From: Ochotona curzoniae
Taxonomy: Eukaryota > Chordata > Mammalia > Lagomorpha > Ochotonidae
Reading direction: 5' to 3'
Length of the DNA stretch: 64,000 bases
NCBI RefSeq assembly: GCF_017591425.1
Contig: NW_024466459.1
Location: forward strand, 7,688,001 to 7,752,000
Shown: in pieces, positions 46,430 to 58,756 of the stretch
Numbering within the stretch: the stretch's first letter is position 1
How the letters are laid out: every line of letters begins with the position of its first letter
Notes under the pieces: generated by a model
What the model was told of the DNA's origin: nothing
What the model saw: the letters and a program-made list of their open reading frames with translations, nothing else
Database searches by the model: none
Made by a program: the position numbers and the translations under genes

Positions 46430-46710
46430 TTGGATGGTGTCCCCTCAAGAATGAGGGCCTCCTTGGAACCCTTGAATGGCTCAGAAACCGGTCCCTGAGG
46501 ATGCAACTTGGTGCCATGAGGTTCTACTACAGCAGACACAGCTGGTGTCCTTGGAAGGGCAGGAGAGATGAGAGAGACCCATGCAGATGGTAGCGTTGTC
46601 TCCATAAGCTAAGAGTGCAGGACCCACAGGGAGCAGCTGAAGCCAGCAGGAGGCAAGGGCCGTCTCTTTGGGTCATCATAGAGAGTAACCTGAGAGCATG
46701 TGCGGGCATC
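46430..46710 (+). repeat. Probable MLT1-type LTR fragment
   Basis: GGATGGTGTCCCCTCAAGAA, GACACAGCTGGTGTCCTTGG and GAAGCCAGCAGGAGGCAAGG follow the order of MaLR/MLT1 LTRs (GTGTCCCCCAAAA..., CTGGTGTCCTTATAAG..., CCAGGAGAGGCAAGG). Diverged. Confidence 0.4.
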
Positions 46711-47349
46711 ATGAGCTCAGATGCATGGCCTGCAACCGGCTGGAGCTGCTCGGGCTAGAGGGACTCATCACTGGCCACCCGAGGACACTGACCCAGTGCT
46801 TCTTGGAGTCTTCATTCTTCCTTCCTAGGAGGGAGCTTGGAGTGCAAGTCCTTCCTGGCTGGACCACAGAAACATCCTGTCTGCCAGGCCCAGGCCCCAG
46901 GACCTCTGCCCAAGCATTCCCTTCCCCTGGGAAGCTGGGACAGTATAGGCATCCCAGCCTTGCCAGCTCTTGCTCTGCACCTGCTGGAGCATAGAGGCTG
47001 TGTCATGGCTGATGCTTCTCCCAGCATCCTTCTCCAGGTCATCTGGCTTCCAGCATAGCACGTAGTAGGCACATCACAACCACAGGCGCAGTGACTCGCA
47101 TGCTAGTAGGTCATGTGCTACAGCCCGTCTGGGGATCCCTCACTGCACAGTACCCACTCCATCTACCCATCCCCCAGCCCTGCCCAGGCATCCAGGATGG
47201 TCCAGACCCATGTCACTGCAAAAGAGGACAAGCAAATGTGCTATGGAACTCAGTCACTCGCACCCTTCTTGAGTATTGATCGAGGCAGGAACCATGATGT
47301 TAATTCCTTTCGTGCTCTGATGCGGAAAGATCTGAGTGTGAGTGATGAC

Positions 47350-47480
47350 TTCATTGGGGCTGGAATAGGACCACGTGGGTGCAAATCCAGTGAGTTCTGT
47401 CACTCCCCAGCTATGTGACCCAGGGGCACCTATGTCTCCTCTTCTGAGAAATGGGACAACAGTGGTGCCTGCCCACCATT
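47350..47480 (+). repeat. MIR
   Basis: GTGGGTGCAAATCCAGTGAG, CCCCAGCTATGTGACCCAGG and TGAGAAATGGGACAACAGTG match the forward MIR core, with the GTGACC core intact. Confidence 0.65.
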
Positions 47481-48769
47481 CAGGCCCGTGCCTGGGCAGT
47501 GCCCAGTGAGGGGAAGAGCCCACGCAAAGCAAGCAGCTGTGTTGACCCTTTCAGCATGCTCGAGGCTGCCTCTGTGAACCTCCCCCAGCAGCTGGGGTCT
47601 CCTCCTGAAGTGCGCACATAAACAATACCAAGCCTTGCATGGAAAAAAGATAGTTCTCATTTCCCCGGGGTTTATTTTGCAATTAACAGGGGCAGGGAGC
47701 CCTTCCCTGTTGCAGTTGGAGGGCTCAAAGATTAAACATATACCATTGATCAGAATGTCTTTGCCTAACGGTGCTATTATCAGTTTAGCATATTCAGATT
47801 CATTTGCACTATAAAAGTGGTGAGAATAAAAATAAAATTCCCGCCAACTCCTGCCACTCCTCCCCAGCAGCTAACCGACCAAGTCCGCTATCCCTTCTCA
47901 GGACGACCCACTGGAAGCAATTCTTTGGTTTTACAGCCGGAACCTGAGAAAGGAATGACACACCTGGGGCAAAGGCAATCTCTGGGGTAAGCTGTGTGGC
48001 CTGGCCTGGACGTGTCCCCATCTGGCACCTGCCATCCTCCCAGCTGCTGGTGCTCCTGAGGGCTCCTGGCAGGTGAGCTCATGGCACCGCACCTCAAACC
48101 CAGGGCCTGGACACTCTGGAAAGGATGAATGATGGGGTCTCTCACAGGACTCAGAGGCCCAAGGATGCTTCTGAGGCTCCACAGCCTGAGGAGTGGTCTC
48201 CAGGGTTCACCGTGTTGGTCAACCATGGTACTGGGTCAGTAATCCAGGCTGTGGCCAGCAGCATTAGCAGGGGTGAGCCCTTTGCCTCCTCTTGTCTAGC
48301 CCAGGAGGAGGGTCCTACTGAGCAGAAGATGGTCCGTGGAGCTGGATGAGAGAGTGGAAGCACTGGGACAGGAGGAGGTGGCTCTTCTTTCATACCACTG
48401 GTGTCAGCAGGTGTCATCACAGGCTCCCTGCCAGGCTGCACTTCCATCGTAGGGCAGAGCCTTGCACCCGAGTTTAGGGGCCTTTTCCTCACTCCACCCT
48501 GGAGTGGGGCAGCTGGACCCAGGATGCAGGGCCAAGAGAGGGAAGGCTGTGTGGGTGGGCCAAGTCCCAAGCTCTGTGGATTTTCTCCTTTACTGCCCCT
48601 TGGCAAGGAGTGTTGGTTCTGCTTGTCCGTTTTCCTCATCTGAGCTTACAGAAGGCAGGGTGGGTTAAGTCCTGACACCTCTGGCCTCCACCTTTTGTTG
48701 GTGGGTGAGGTTGGGGAGGCGGGGCGAGAGGAGGGAAAGCTAGCAGTTGTAGCGGAGCCAGGCGCAGGG

Positions 48770-48990
48770 AGCCTGAGCAATGCGGCTGCCAAGCAGGCGC
48801 ACGCATCCATCAGGCAGCTGACCCCACTGTACCGGCGCTTTGTGGCGTGTAACGAAGACTGCAGAGCAGAAAATTGGAGTTCAATTTGCCGTCCATCCCG
48901 TGCACAGTGTTCAGCCCGTCTCAATCCCCGGCAGGCGCTTCTGCGCTTTATCATAAATAATAACTGTGTGACTCTGCAGCCCTTCCCGCA
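48770..48990. promoter_or_regulatory. Candidate conserved regulatory block
   Basis: Non-repetitive sequence with CGCTTTGTGGCGTGTAACGA, GAAAATTGGAGTTCAATTTG and CGCTTTATCATAAATAATAA embedded in GC-rich intron. It keeps CpGs unusually well for an intronic stretch. Regulatory function is inferred only. Confidence 0.25.
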
Positions 48991-49228
48991 GCTCTGGTTC
49001 CAAACAACTAAGTCAGGGCACACACATGCACACACGCACGCAAACTGCTTGCACCTACCACTGCCACACCCGTCCCACCCTGGGGGGGTCACCCAAGCCC
49101 AGTGGAGAATGGCAGCCTCTGTCTGCCCACTGGGCAGCTCCTGCCCCACCCAGCTTGCTTGCCCCTATTCCTGGCACAGCAGGAAGCCCTCCTGGTTTTG
49201 TTCCTTCCATATTAAGAAAGAATTTAAG

Positions 49229-49510
49229 GGGGCTGGTGTTGTGGCACGGGGAATTAAGCCACTGCTTGGGACACCCACATCCCATATGAGTGCTTATTTG
49301 AATCCTGGATGCTTCACTTCTGATCCAGTTCCCTGCTAAGGCATCTCGGAAAACAGAGAAAGATGGCTCAAGTGCTTGGACCACTGTCCGCATGTGGGAG
49401 AGTTGGAGGAACTCCTGGCTCTTAGCTTCTGCCTGCAGCTGCCGAGGGAGTGAACTGGGAGTTGCAAAGTTCTATTTGCCTTTTGCATAAATAAATGAAT
49501 CTTTAAAAAA
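49229..49510 (+). repeat. CSINE
   Basis: Head GGGGCTGGTGTTGTGGCACG, ACATCCCATATGAGTGCTTA, TCCAGTTCCCTGCTAAGGCA, AGCTGCCGAGGGAGTGAACT and an ATAAATAAATGAATCTTTAA tail. Older subfamily, closer to the general lagomorph consensus than to the pika-like copies. Confidence 0.88.
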
Positions 49511-51524
49511 TAAGAGTTTCCAGCGCCCCCCACCCCCCGGATCCACAGGTCCCTCTGTCACTTTCAGAAGCCACATCTTTCTCCTCCCAGATTCATGGAA
49601 GACTTGGGGTTCTATTATGGCCACTGCCACCAGCCATCTCAACTCCTCACTTCATGGAACAGCTGCCCTAAGAGTCTGCAACAGCCAGTGGGCAGGGACA
49701 GAAGCCTAGGAGAGCCACGACGGGTGACAGGTGGGGACAGACTGGGCCACAGCTGGCCTGGATACCACCCCCCCAAACCCAGACGGGGGCTCTCAGGGCA
49801 GCCTGTTGCCCCTTCTGCTGTCAAACAAGTTCAACCAAGGTCGTATGCTGCAGACAGAATGTCTGCAGCACGTGCACTCCCGGAGACAGATTGGCAGCGG
49901 CCAGGTGGTTGGGAGAAGGTGGAATGGGCAGTGACCGCTTAATGGATGTGGGGACTCCTGGGGCCATGAACGTGTTCCAGAGCCAAGCAGAAGCCAAGCT
50001 ACTGTCATTCAACTGTTCAAACCAATGTGTTCATTTAGGTCACATGATTCTTGCCTCAATCCAAAGCAAAAAGCAAAATTCGTGCAAGCCTTTGTCCTGG
50101 CTGTAGGGTGGGGTGGGGGGAGGTTTGGAGGACGCACCCCCTTCTTCGCCCCACAGAGTTCCTAAGAAGTCCCCAGGGCACCTTCTTGTCCTAAGAGGTG
50201 ATCTGGCTCCGGCCTTAATTGCCTGGAGCCAGGAGGGTTTCCCAAGAGTCAGGTTCTAGATCTGCTCCGAGATCTCTCACCAATCAGTCCCAGGAGGCAC
50301 AGGGCTAGAAGCCCATTGCCGTCCAAAGTGGAGGTTCCCCTTCTTAAAGCTACTGCTTGAGTGGACATTGCATTTGGGGGGAGGACAAGGCCTTGGTTTT
50401 GCAGGTGCACAGTAGGGCTCGATGCTGAGTTGGCACCTAGGTGTGCTGAGACACAGCACACCTGGCTGATCTCCTGGCTGATCCCCGGGGGCCTGCCACT
50501 CCTCCTGTGATGGGCTTTGCTAGGGTTCAGTGGTAAAGAATACCAACAAGACAGTCAGGGAGCAGCAGACCTGACTATGAGCCTGGCACACAGAGACCAC
50601 GTGAACCCTACTCCATTCCAGGCCAGGTGCTGGTGCCTTGGAAACGAATCTCTGAGTCAGGCTGCTCTGGAGCGAGGTGGGGTAGCAGCTGTCTGTGACC
50701 ACTTCACAGAGCGGGATGAGGTCTGCACAGCGGAGTCAGTCCCGGGTCGCAGAACAGGAAATGATCTTGGTAAGAACTAGTTTTCCTGTCTCTCCACAAT
50801 CCCAGTGTCTTCGAGACCACTCAGAGCATGCGACCCCAGGAAGAAGCACGCAACAGAGGTGGGGCTTTGCTGTTGCAGAGCCCCTGGGGTGGGCAGGTGG
50901 ACTGAACCCAGCCTAGCCCAGCCTGCACCTGTCCCGGCTGCCCACTTTGCCCTGGTCATGCTGTCCCTGTCCTCATGCCTTGGTGGCAGGTGCTTTTGTA
51001 CACAGCAGCCTAGGCTGCCCACATGGAGAAGGACAGGAGGCCAGCTGCAGGAGGGAAGAGGGTGGGGGCCTCTCTGGTCCTGGGGGCTGCAGTTATTACT
51101 GTTACCTGGGAGCCTCTGTAGCATCATGCCCGGCTGATGCTGCAGAGAAGACAGCAACAGTCCCTGGACTCTGCTCCTGGCCCTCAAGGGTCAGCTGTCC
51201 TGCCGTGTCTCATGATCTAACAGGCTCCTCTCTGTGGAGCAGCCTAGGCCTGAAGGTTACCACTGGGGAAAATGAGATGCAGGCACAGGAAACAGGTGCA
51301 GTGAGTAAGCAGGCCCAGGTTTACCTGGACCACATCCAGGGGGCTGCAGGGGGATGTGCTTCTGTCTCTGGTCCCCAGCCCAGGAGGCAGTGGCTCAGGC
51401 TGCACATCGGGGAAGGCTCTGGACTGCAAACCAACCCTGGGCTCATCGTTGGCTGTGATGGCTGGGGCACCGGCAGGCCCCAGAGTCCCTCATCTTCTCT
51501 AGTCCTGGAGATCTAACCCATCTC

Positions 51525-51620
51525 CTCTTGTTGAACGATGGAGAAACTGAGGCAGGGGGGCTCAGAGGAAGGATTTGAAGTCAGATTTCCTGACAAGTCA
51601 CCTGGTGCCACTGGAGAGTT
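51525..51620 (-). repeat. MIR fragment
   Basis: GATGGAGAAACTGAGGCAGG and GAAGGATTTGAAGTCAGATT match the reverse MIR core. Confidence 0.55.
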
Positions 51621-51819
51621 CCTGACTTGCTTATTTTGCCTGTAATATGGGCTAAGAGTTTTATGCATGGTCCCTACCCTCATTTGAGTCTGTGCTCTGA
51701 ACCAAGGTTTCCTGGGGATGCTTGGATATTCTCCAAGAGCCTCAGCTCCTCAAGACAGCTCCTCCCAAGGGAGGCGGGACTGCCCTTCTTGGTGGGTACC
51801 GTGGGGTCCTACTGTGGCT

Positions 51820-52175
51820 GTATTGTGGATGGTCTGTGTCCATCACAAAAATATAGCAAAGTCTAGGCCCTGGGCATCTGGCAATGTAGCCCAATTTGGA
51901 AACAAGGTGTTTGCAGACATAATTCAGTTAAAGCGAGGCCACAGACGGGTTGGGGAGAAGGGTCCTGTCGCCATTGTACTCACAGGGGAGACGCAGAAGA
52001 TGGCTTGGAGATAGAAGTAGAACACGGGTTGCAGAAGAATCAAAGGAATGAGCAAGCATGGCCCTGCCCACACCTTGATTTGGACCCCAGCCTCCTGGAA
52101 GTGTGGGACAGGACGTTTGTGCTGTGGGAAGCCACCCAGCATGTGCTACTTCAACACGGCAGTCCAGCCCTGCAG
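51820..52175 (+). repeat. MLT1-type MaLR LTR
   Basis: GGATGGTCTGTGTCCATCAC, CCCAATTTGGAAACAAGGTG, TTTGCAGACATAATTCAGTT, AAGCATGGCCCTGCCCACAC, CTTGATTTGGACCCCAGCCT and GAAGCCACCCAGCATGTGCT follow the MLT1 LTR from end to end. Old copy. Confidence 0.8.
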
Positions 52176-54509
52176 ACTGTCGCACGTCCTGGCCACGTTT
52201 CCAGACACTGAGGCTGCACCATGCAACGCTCCTTCCCCCGGGGAGGTTTTCCAGCAGAAGCGAGCCCCTGCCCGTGTGTGTGCCTGTCTGTTGCCATGTT
52301 GACTTCTGAGTGCCCCTTGGGCACATCCTGAATAGCTGTGTCCCGCTGGGCCCTGACTGGGTTTCCTGTGCAGGGTGGGAGCCGTGGAGGTACCATCAGA
52401 AGAAAAAGCAGGAGTTTTGTCATTTCCAGGGGTTTCCCTGAACTCTACCCCCAGCCTGTCATTTCCTATCCTGGCACCTGTCAGCTCCTGCATGCCAGCC
52501 TTGACTTACCCTCTCTGGCCCAAGGGGTGTGGAGCCTGGCTAATGGTGACTGACGATGTGGGGTGTGACATGGAGCCTGTGGGCGGTGTGATTGGCATGT
52601 TGGCAGAAGGCCCCGGCGTGATTGATGGCTGTGCAGGGCAACAGCCCATTTCCAATTCATTCCCTTTCTGGGAAGCAGCAAGCCTAGCCCCACTCCCCGG
52701 GGCCGTCCTTCTCCCTGTGTCCTCTCCCTCCTTCCCAGGACTGAAGCCCCGCCCCATCCTTCCCCTGCTGGCTTGGCGGTGGATGAGGGTGGGATGCTCC
52801 ATGCTCCAGGGTTCAGGATGTGGGGGACAGGCTGCTTCTGTGTCCCCTCTCTTGCATCAGAAACCTGGAGAGGGTGACGTGAGAATCTGGTGTGCACCTG
52901 TCCCCCCTGGCTCAGCTTTGGATGTGGTCCAGCTCTCTCCTTCCTAGGGCCTCTGCCCAGGGTCTGAGGGCCCAGCTGGCTCTGTGCTCTGAGGCCAAGT
53001 GGCAGAAGGTCCCATTCTACAGATGAGAAAACTGATGCACAAGGAGCACTCTAACCCAGGTGGCACACGAGCCCGGGTGGGGGGTCCTGGGTTTGCAGGC
53101 AGGGCTGTGTGTGTCTACAGGCAGACCCCTCACGGCCATCTCTGGGTGCTCCTCCCCAAATGTACCAGTCTCAAAGAGGCAAAGATAGAGTATCAACCCC
53201 ACAGGGACCCAGAGAGCCAGGGCAGAGCATGCCTCAGCAGAAGCCAAAGCCTTAACCCCAACACAGAGCTGGGCCTGGATGGCTCTCACCAGAGGCTGGG
53301 CTCCCTCTGGGGCCGCATTTCCCTTGTAGGTCACGGCCAGACTCCACCACTCAACCATGCTGGGCACTGAGGCAGCTGGGAGGTGCAGGGTTCCTGTTCC
53401 TAGCACTGCATGCCTGAGACATGGCACTCTCCATGGGGCATCAACACTGGGAGGGGGCAGAGGCCAAGAGGGCCCTAGGTCCCTAAGTTCAGCCTGCAGC
53501 CTGGCCCAGGTGTGGGGGGCAGAGGGCAGGTCTTGAGGCTGTGGTTTGGCAGGGGGCAGACCAGCCTGGGGAACGGAAGAGAAGGGTAAGGAAGGCTTCC
53601 GGGAAGGCGCTCAGTTCCTGGAAAGGACAATAAATTCCCCGAACAGGGCTTTTTGGCTGGTGACAAGGGATGAAGCACGTGGTTCAGAAACAGCCCCTGT
53701 GAGATTGTCAAAGCGATGGATGTGGAGCGAGGGAAAGAGCAGAGAACGGCTGTGGATCCACCCAGGCAGTGGGGGAGGGCAGCTGCCTCAACTGCACCCA
53801 AACCACTTCGCCCCATCCAAGAACCTGCTTCTGTTCTCATGGGCACCTGCATCCCCACCTGCCCACTTGGTCCCTCCCCCCTCACAAATACCGGCTCCAG
53901 GTCCCGAGCTCTAACACAGAGCATGTCCTTGCTTCATTCACTCCCTCCCACTCAGCTCACGCGTGCCTTGGCAGTCCCTGGCGCTATGATGGGTGCCTGC
54001 CCTGGGGACAACCCCAGGGACACCAGGGGTGCAGAGAACAGCCGAGGGATGTCAAGGGTGGTCGGGGAGGGCACCCCTAAGCCGTGTGCTAACAGAGAGG
54101 CTACAGGAGCAGGCCCAGGGAGGCAGCGACTCTCAGGCCGGAAGGTGCCTCCCGCACAAAGCCAGGATGCATTAGTACCAGGCCTGCTGGGTCGAAGGGT
54201 GCAGAGAGGGGCCACATGGTCGGCAGAGGGGGTCTGGATGGGGTGGACGGGGGCTCGCTGCCTGGCTTCCCCAGTGAGGAGTGACACAGACTGGGGCAAT
54301 TCCGCTGGCTTCTTATAGCTCTTGGGGCAGAGAATGAGACAGGGACAGGAAGAGCGGCCTCACAGGACCGAGGCAGGGGTGTCTCCCAGGAGTCTCTGGG
54401 CTTTGAATGAATGTGTGAACAAGGGAATGAATGTGAGAGTTGGGGCTTCCAGAGAATAAAGGGCTTATACATTGTGCTAAGGGGCTTTGCGACCACGTGG
54501 AGTTTGTGT

Positions 54510-54735
54510 ATCAGTATGTGTAGGAGTGTGTGTGTGTGTATATATGTGTATCTGAGTGTATGTGAACATGTATGTATGTACACTAAACACACACTCACAC
54601 ATGTATATATGAACATGCACACACATGTATGTCTAGGTATGTATATGTGGCTGTGAGTGCATACATGTATGTGTGTGAGTATATAAGCATACACACAAGT
54701 ACACATGTTTGTATATGTGGTGAGTGTGCACATGA
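54510..54735 (+). repeat. TG/TATG-rich microsatellite tract
   Basis: GTGTGTGTGTGTATATATG, ATGTATGTATGTACAC and mirrored ACACACTCACACATG units over about 220 bp. The open frames across it are repeat peptides. Confidence 0.8.
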
Positions 54736-55589
54736 ATGAATGTGGACACAGAGGGCCTGTTTGGGTGGCAGGGTCAGCCTAGGACCCTACAGCTAGCTGG
54801 CTGTTGTCCCTCCAGGGAGTGGCAGAGGCAGCTGGAGGATGGTGGCATGGCTGGTAGGGACGGGGCTGCCTGCCTGGGCTCTCCCATGAGACTGGTGGCT
54901 GGGGCTAGGTGCTCCCGCCCCTCCGTCCCTCCCCCACCCTCTGTGGACTCGATGCTGCAGGGCAGTCATCTGCAACAGAGGATCAATCTCTCAGCAGTTT
55001 ATCCACTCACACTGCATTCATCCCCTGAAGGTCAAAGCTTTTATTTCCGGGTGAGAAGAGGGGTGAGAGGAGAGTGCCTCGGCCCATCACCAATCACGGA
55101 TAACTTATGAACCAATCAATATATCCATTACCCTTTGGACCATGACTCTGGTGCAGGTGCAAGGAGCCAGGGCAGCTGGCCTCACCCTTGCACCTTTGCC
55201 TTCTCCAGGGGTCCCTGAACTCTCCCCCTCACCTCTAGCTTCTTTAGGGGGGCCCTCTGGGGCTCTCAGCTCCCTTCCTTTTTCTTGAGTCCTTTTTAAA
55301 TCATTCTGGTGACTCGAGCTTTCTGTAAATACCTCCTGTTGGGGATTTAGCTTTCTTTTCAGTCATACGGGGGAAAATATTTCCCTGTCCAGAAGAAACA
55401 TGGTTCTGGGGAGAAATGAGGCGGTTTAGCTGGTAGCAAACAGCACTTGTGAGCAGGCCCCGGGGAGCCCCAGGATGAGTAATGGGGATGCTGGAGGCCA
55501 CAGCGCAGCAGAGGGAGGCTGGGGCTGCAGAGCAGAGACCATGCCTGCTCCAGTAGGCTGATCCCAGGGGTTCTGGAAAATCCTCTGCA

Positions 55590-55650
55590 CCCGCCCAGGG
55601 CCTCAATTTTCTTGTCTGAACAATGGGAGTGGTTGTAGTGTCGGTTTGAA
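55590..55650 (+). repeat. MIR fragment
   Basis: GGGCCTCAATTTTCTTGTCT and GAACAATGGGAGTGGTTG match the forward MIR core. Confidence 0.5.
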
Positions 55651-55734
55651 GAGGGGAAGGCTCTTCGGCAAGACAGGTGACAAGGCTGGCACTGGGCCAG
55701 CTTATCCTCAGGAACAGCTGAGTGAGGTCAAGAA

Positions 55735-56100
55735 AAAATTTATGGTGTCCCCACAAGTTCATGTGCACCTGGAGCCTCCCAACATGGCCTCTGGCTGGAA
55801 ACAGTGTCCCTGCAGGTGTAATGGGTTAAGATGAGGTCCTAATGGATCGAGATGGGCCTGGCAACCTCACCTGGAGGTCATGTAAGGACACAGACACACG
55901 GGCAGGAGGGGACGAGTGGCAACGGAGCACATCAGGGGTCCCCAGCTGCTCCCATGAGCCGCCCCCCCCCCCCATGAGGTCTAGAACAGGCTTCTCCTGG
56001 GCCCCAGCAAGGGCCTTCCCCAGTGCCTTGATGTGGGCTTCTATAGTCCTCAGCTTTAAGACAGCACAAGAACAGACAGCACTAGGTCTGAGCTCCCACT
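55735..56100 (+). repeat. MLT1/MST-type MaLR LTR
   Basis: TATGGTGTCCCCACAAGTTC, TGTAATGGGTTAAGATGAGG, TAAGGACACAGACACACGGG, GCCCCAGCAAGGGCCTTCC, CAGTGCCTTGATGTGGGCTT and CCTCAGCTTTAAGACAGCAC follow the MaLR LTR order. A 12-base C run lies inside at 55962-55973. Confidence 0.65.
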
Positions 56101-57062
56101 GGGCCACGTGAGAGCTAAGTCAGGGCGTGGACTCGGTGTGGCTGGGCTGTAACACCAAAAAGTGAGAATCGGATCGGGTGTGGGGCATTTGGACAGGCTG
56201 CTGTTCCTGGCAGGACAGGAGGAAGACTAAGTCAGCCAAGGCCAAGGACCCATCAGTGTGTGTAAGATCTGCCCCTGGGAAGAGACCCAATAGAGGAGCT
56301 TGGGGAATTCCTCTGTCAGGACGTAGTCCCTGCAGGTGAGCACAAGAGCCAAGGCAAGAAGCAGCCCAGACCAGAGCAGGTTACAGTACCTGCTGGCATT
56401 CGTGTGACTCAGGTATGGGGGCAGGCCAGGCTGGACCAGTCCATAACACCCACTAGCAATTCTATGAACACATTGGTTTGCACAGGAAGGAGGGCAGAAG
56501 AAATTGATCCACTACCCTAGGGAAGCTTGAGAGCAAACTTCTGGGCAAATGGAGACAGCAGTGGACTATGTCAGCCAATTGACCTTGGAAGGATTTTCTC
56601 ATCCTTGGAGCAGCGATTACAACAGCATCTCAGAACTATGGAAAGCACTTGAGTGGAACCCTCAGAACATGCTCCACAACAGTGGAGTGAGACATCCAGT
56701 ACGGGGGAGGCTGGGCGTGGTCTCTCCCATTGCATGCCTCCTCCCCTAGATACAAGAAGAAAAAAAGCAAATGGGTAAACAATGGTCTCGCCCATTTTCC
56801 ACTGATCCTCGACCCTTCCCATCCTGATCAATCACGTAAACATCATCAAAAGTAAAATTAAAAGAAAAAGATTGCACAACAGCCCCCAGCAGAGGTGCCC
56901 CAGGACCCTGCGTGACTGCCTCTAACCACACACATACTGAACTCCGCAGCGTACACTGTGTTTTTCCTTTAAGATGAAGTTCAACTCCCAGATGAGACAC
57001 AGTGAGAGAGCCACAGCAACCAGCAATAGGAAACAAAAGTTACATGCCATCTCCCTGTCTAA

Positions 57063-57383
57063 GGGTGCTGTGGTATAGTGCGTGAAGCTGCCACCTGCAG
57101 TGCCTGCAATCCCATATGGGTGCCAGTTCATGTGTGGGCCACTCCACTTCCAATTCAGCTCCCTGCTAATAAACCCGAGAAAGCAGTGCAGGGTAGCCCG
57201 CCCAAGAAAGCAGTGCTTGGGACCCTGCACCCAAGTGGGAGACTGGAAGAAGCTCCAGCCTCCTGGTTTGGCCTGGCCCGACCCTAGCAGTTAGACATTT
57301 GGGGAGTGAATCAGCAATGGAAGTCCCTCTCTCCCTCACCCTGTGTAACTGTGACCTTCAAATAAACAAACTTTGCTTTTAAA
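57063..57383 (+). repeat. CSINE
   Basis: GGTGCTGTGGTATAGTGCGT, TGCAATCCCATATGGGTGCC, AATTCAGCTCCCTGCTAATA, GGACCCTGCACCCAAGTGGG and a TTCAAATAAACAAAC tail. A CCGAGAAAGCAGTGC-like segment appears twice near 57175 and 57205, an internal duplication of about 30 bp. Confidence 0.85.
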
Positions 57384-57745
57384 AGTCAAGATCAACTTTA
57401 GCATTTGTGAACTAACTACACCTGACCATGGGTAATCCCACTGTAGATTTGTGAAACCATGGAGATTAGAGCAGTGGATTCGGAGAGGCGACCGCAGGAG
57501 TGGCCTTGGGAGTGCGCGGGATCTGCCTGGTGTCTGTCCCCCTGAGCACGGCACACATCCCTGCATTGTGAGCCCCAGCAGGTGGTCATTTGCTACAGCA
57601 ACAAGAAGAAGCTAATGATCAGGAGACATTTTTCTAACATTGAGCTGGGACCCTGCAGCTGAGCGAAGGCGACAGGCTCAGGGATCGGGAGCAGGGGGCA
57701 GAGGCATCCCTCCACGTCTCGTTCTTACTGTACCTTTGTATCTTT

Positions 57746-58030
57746 AAAAAAAAAAAAGATTTATTTTTATTGGAAAGGCAGATGTACAGAGAGGAGGAGA
57801 GACAGAGAGGAAGATCTTCCATCCGATGATTCACTCCCCAAGTGGCATCCGGGTCTCCCACGCAGGTGCAGGAACCCAAGGCTTTGGGCCGTCCTCGACT
57901 GCTTTCCCAGGCCACAAGCAGGGAGCTGGATGGGAAATGGAGTGGCCAGGACTAGAACCAGCACCTATATGGGATCCCGGCACGTGCAAGGTGAGGACTT
58001 TAGCCACTACACTATAGCGCCGGGCCCTGC
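57746..58030 (-). repeat. CSINE, young copy with perfect target-site duplication
   Basis: The poly(A) tail (as T-strand A-run), GATTTATTTTTATTGGAAAG, TCTTCCATCCGATGATTCAC, GCTTTCCCAGGCCACAAGCA, TATATGGGATCCCGGCACGT and the head GCCACTACACTATAGCGCCG are present. ACCTTTGTATCTT occurs at 57732-57744 and again at 58031-58043, a perfect 13-bp duplication. The body lacks about 50 bp after CCCCAAGTGG relative to the other copies. Confidence 0.95.
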
Positions 58031-58404
58031 ACCTTTGTATCTTACAAAGAGGGGAGAGGCAGGCTTCTCTACACATGGCAGTGGGCACTGTGTGCCAGCA
58101 GGGCTGGTGTTCACGGCACCACCGTGTGGCTGCCTTTCCCTGGGTCTCCCACTCTCGTTCCCATTTAGTTTTGTGGCACTTTCCTCCTATTATGGATTTA
58201 ACAAAGGTAATGGTGGTATATCTCCTACCAGGAGGGAAGCAATTTCCACAACCGTCAGTGGGACCAACTGACTTCTATGATCCCCTCAACATGTTCCAGC
58301 CTCCCCTCGCCCCCTCATAAATAAATAACACCATGGACCAAGATGCTTCTGTCTGTTCTCTGACAAGGTGTATCAGAACTTTTTTTCTTTAAAAACTGTT
58401 CTCT

Positions 58405-58727
58405 GGAGCCTGGCACGGTAGCCTAGTGGCTAAAGTCTTTGCCTTGCACCTGTCGGCGATCCCATATGGACACCGGTTCTAATCCCGGCAGCCCCGCTTC
58501 CCATCCAGTTCCCTGCTCATGGCCTGGGAAAGCAGATGAGGACAGCCCTGAGCCTTGGGACCTTGCACCTGTGTGGGAGACCTGGAGGAAGCTCCAGGCT
58601 CCTGGCTTCGGATTGGCTCAGCTGATGCTGTTGCAGCTGCTTGGGGAGTGAATTATTGGATGGAAGACCTTCCTCTCTGTCTCTCCTTCTGTCTGTATAT
58701 CTTACTCTGTAATAAAAATTTAAAAAC
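58405..58727 (+). repeat. CSINE, young copy
   Basis: Complete: GAGCCTGGCACGGTAGCCTA, GCGATCCCATATGGACACCG, GCCTGGGAAAGCAGATGAGG, CTTCGGATTGGCTCAGCTGA, CTTGGGGAGTGAATTATTGG and TGTAATAAAAATTTAAAA. Possible duplication TTTAAAAACT on both sides. Confidence 0.93.
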
Positions 58728-58756
58728 TATACCCTGTACTTCGCTTGAGACCACTG

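Noticed and set aside
54101..54733. 210-codon minus-strand open frame with Thr/His/Tyr-rich start
   Set aside because: The N-terminal part is translation of the TG/TATG microsatellite and the rest is chance.
58405..58500. tRNA-like head with A/B-box similarity
   Set aside because: This is the tRNA-derived head of a CSINE, seen in many copies here. It lacks a cloverleaf with intact anticodon stem and is not a tRNA gene.
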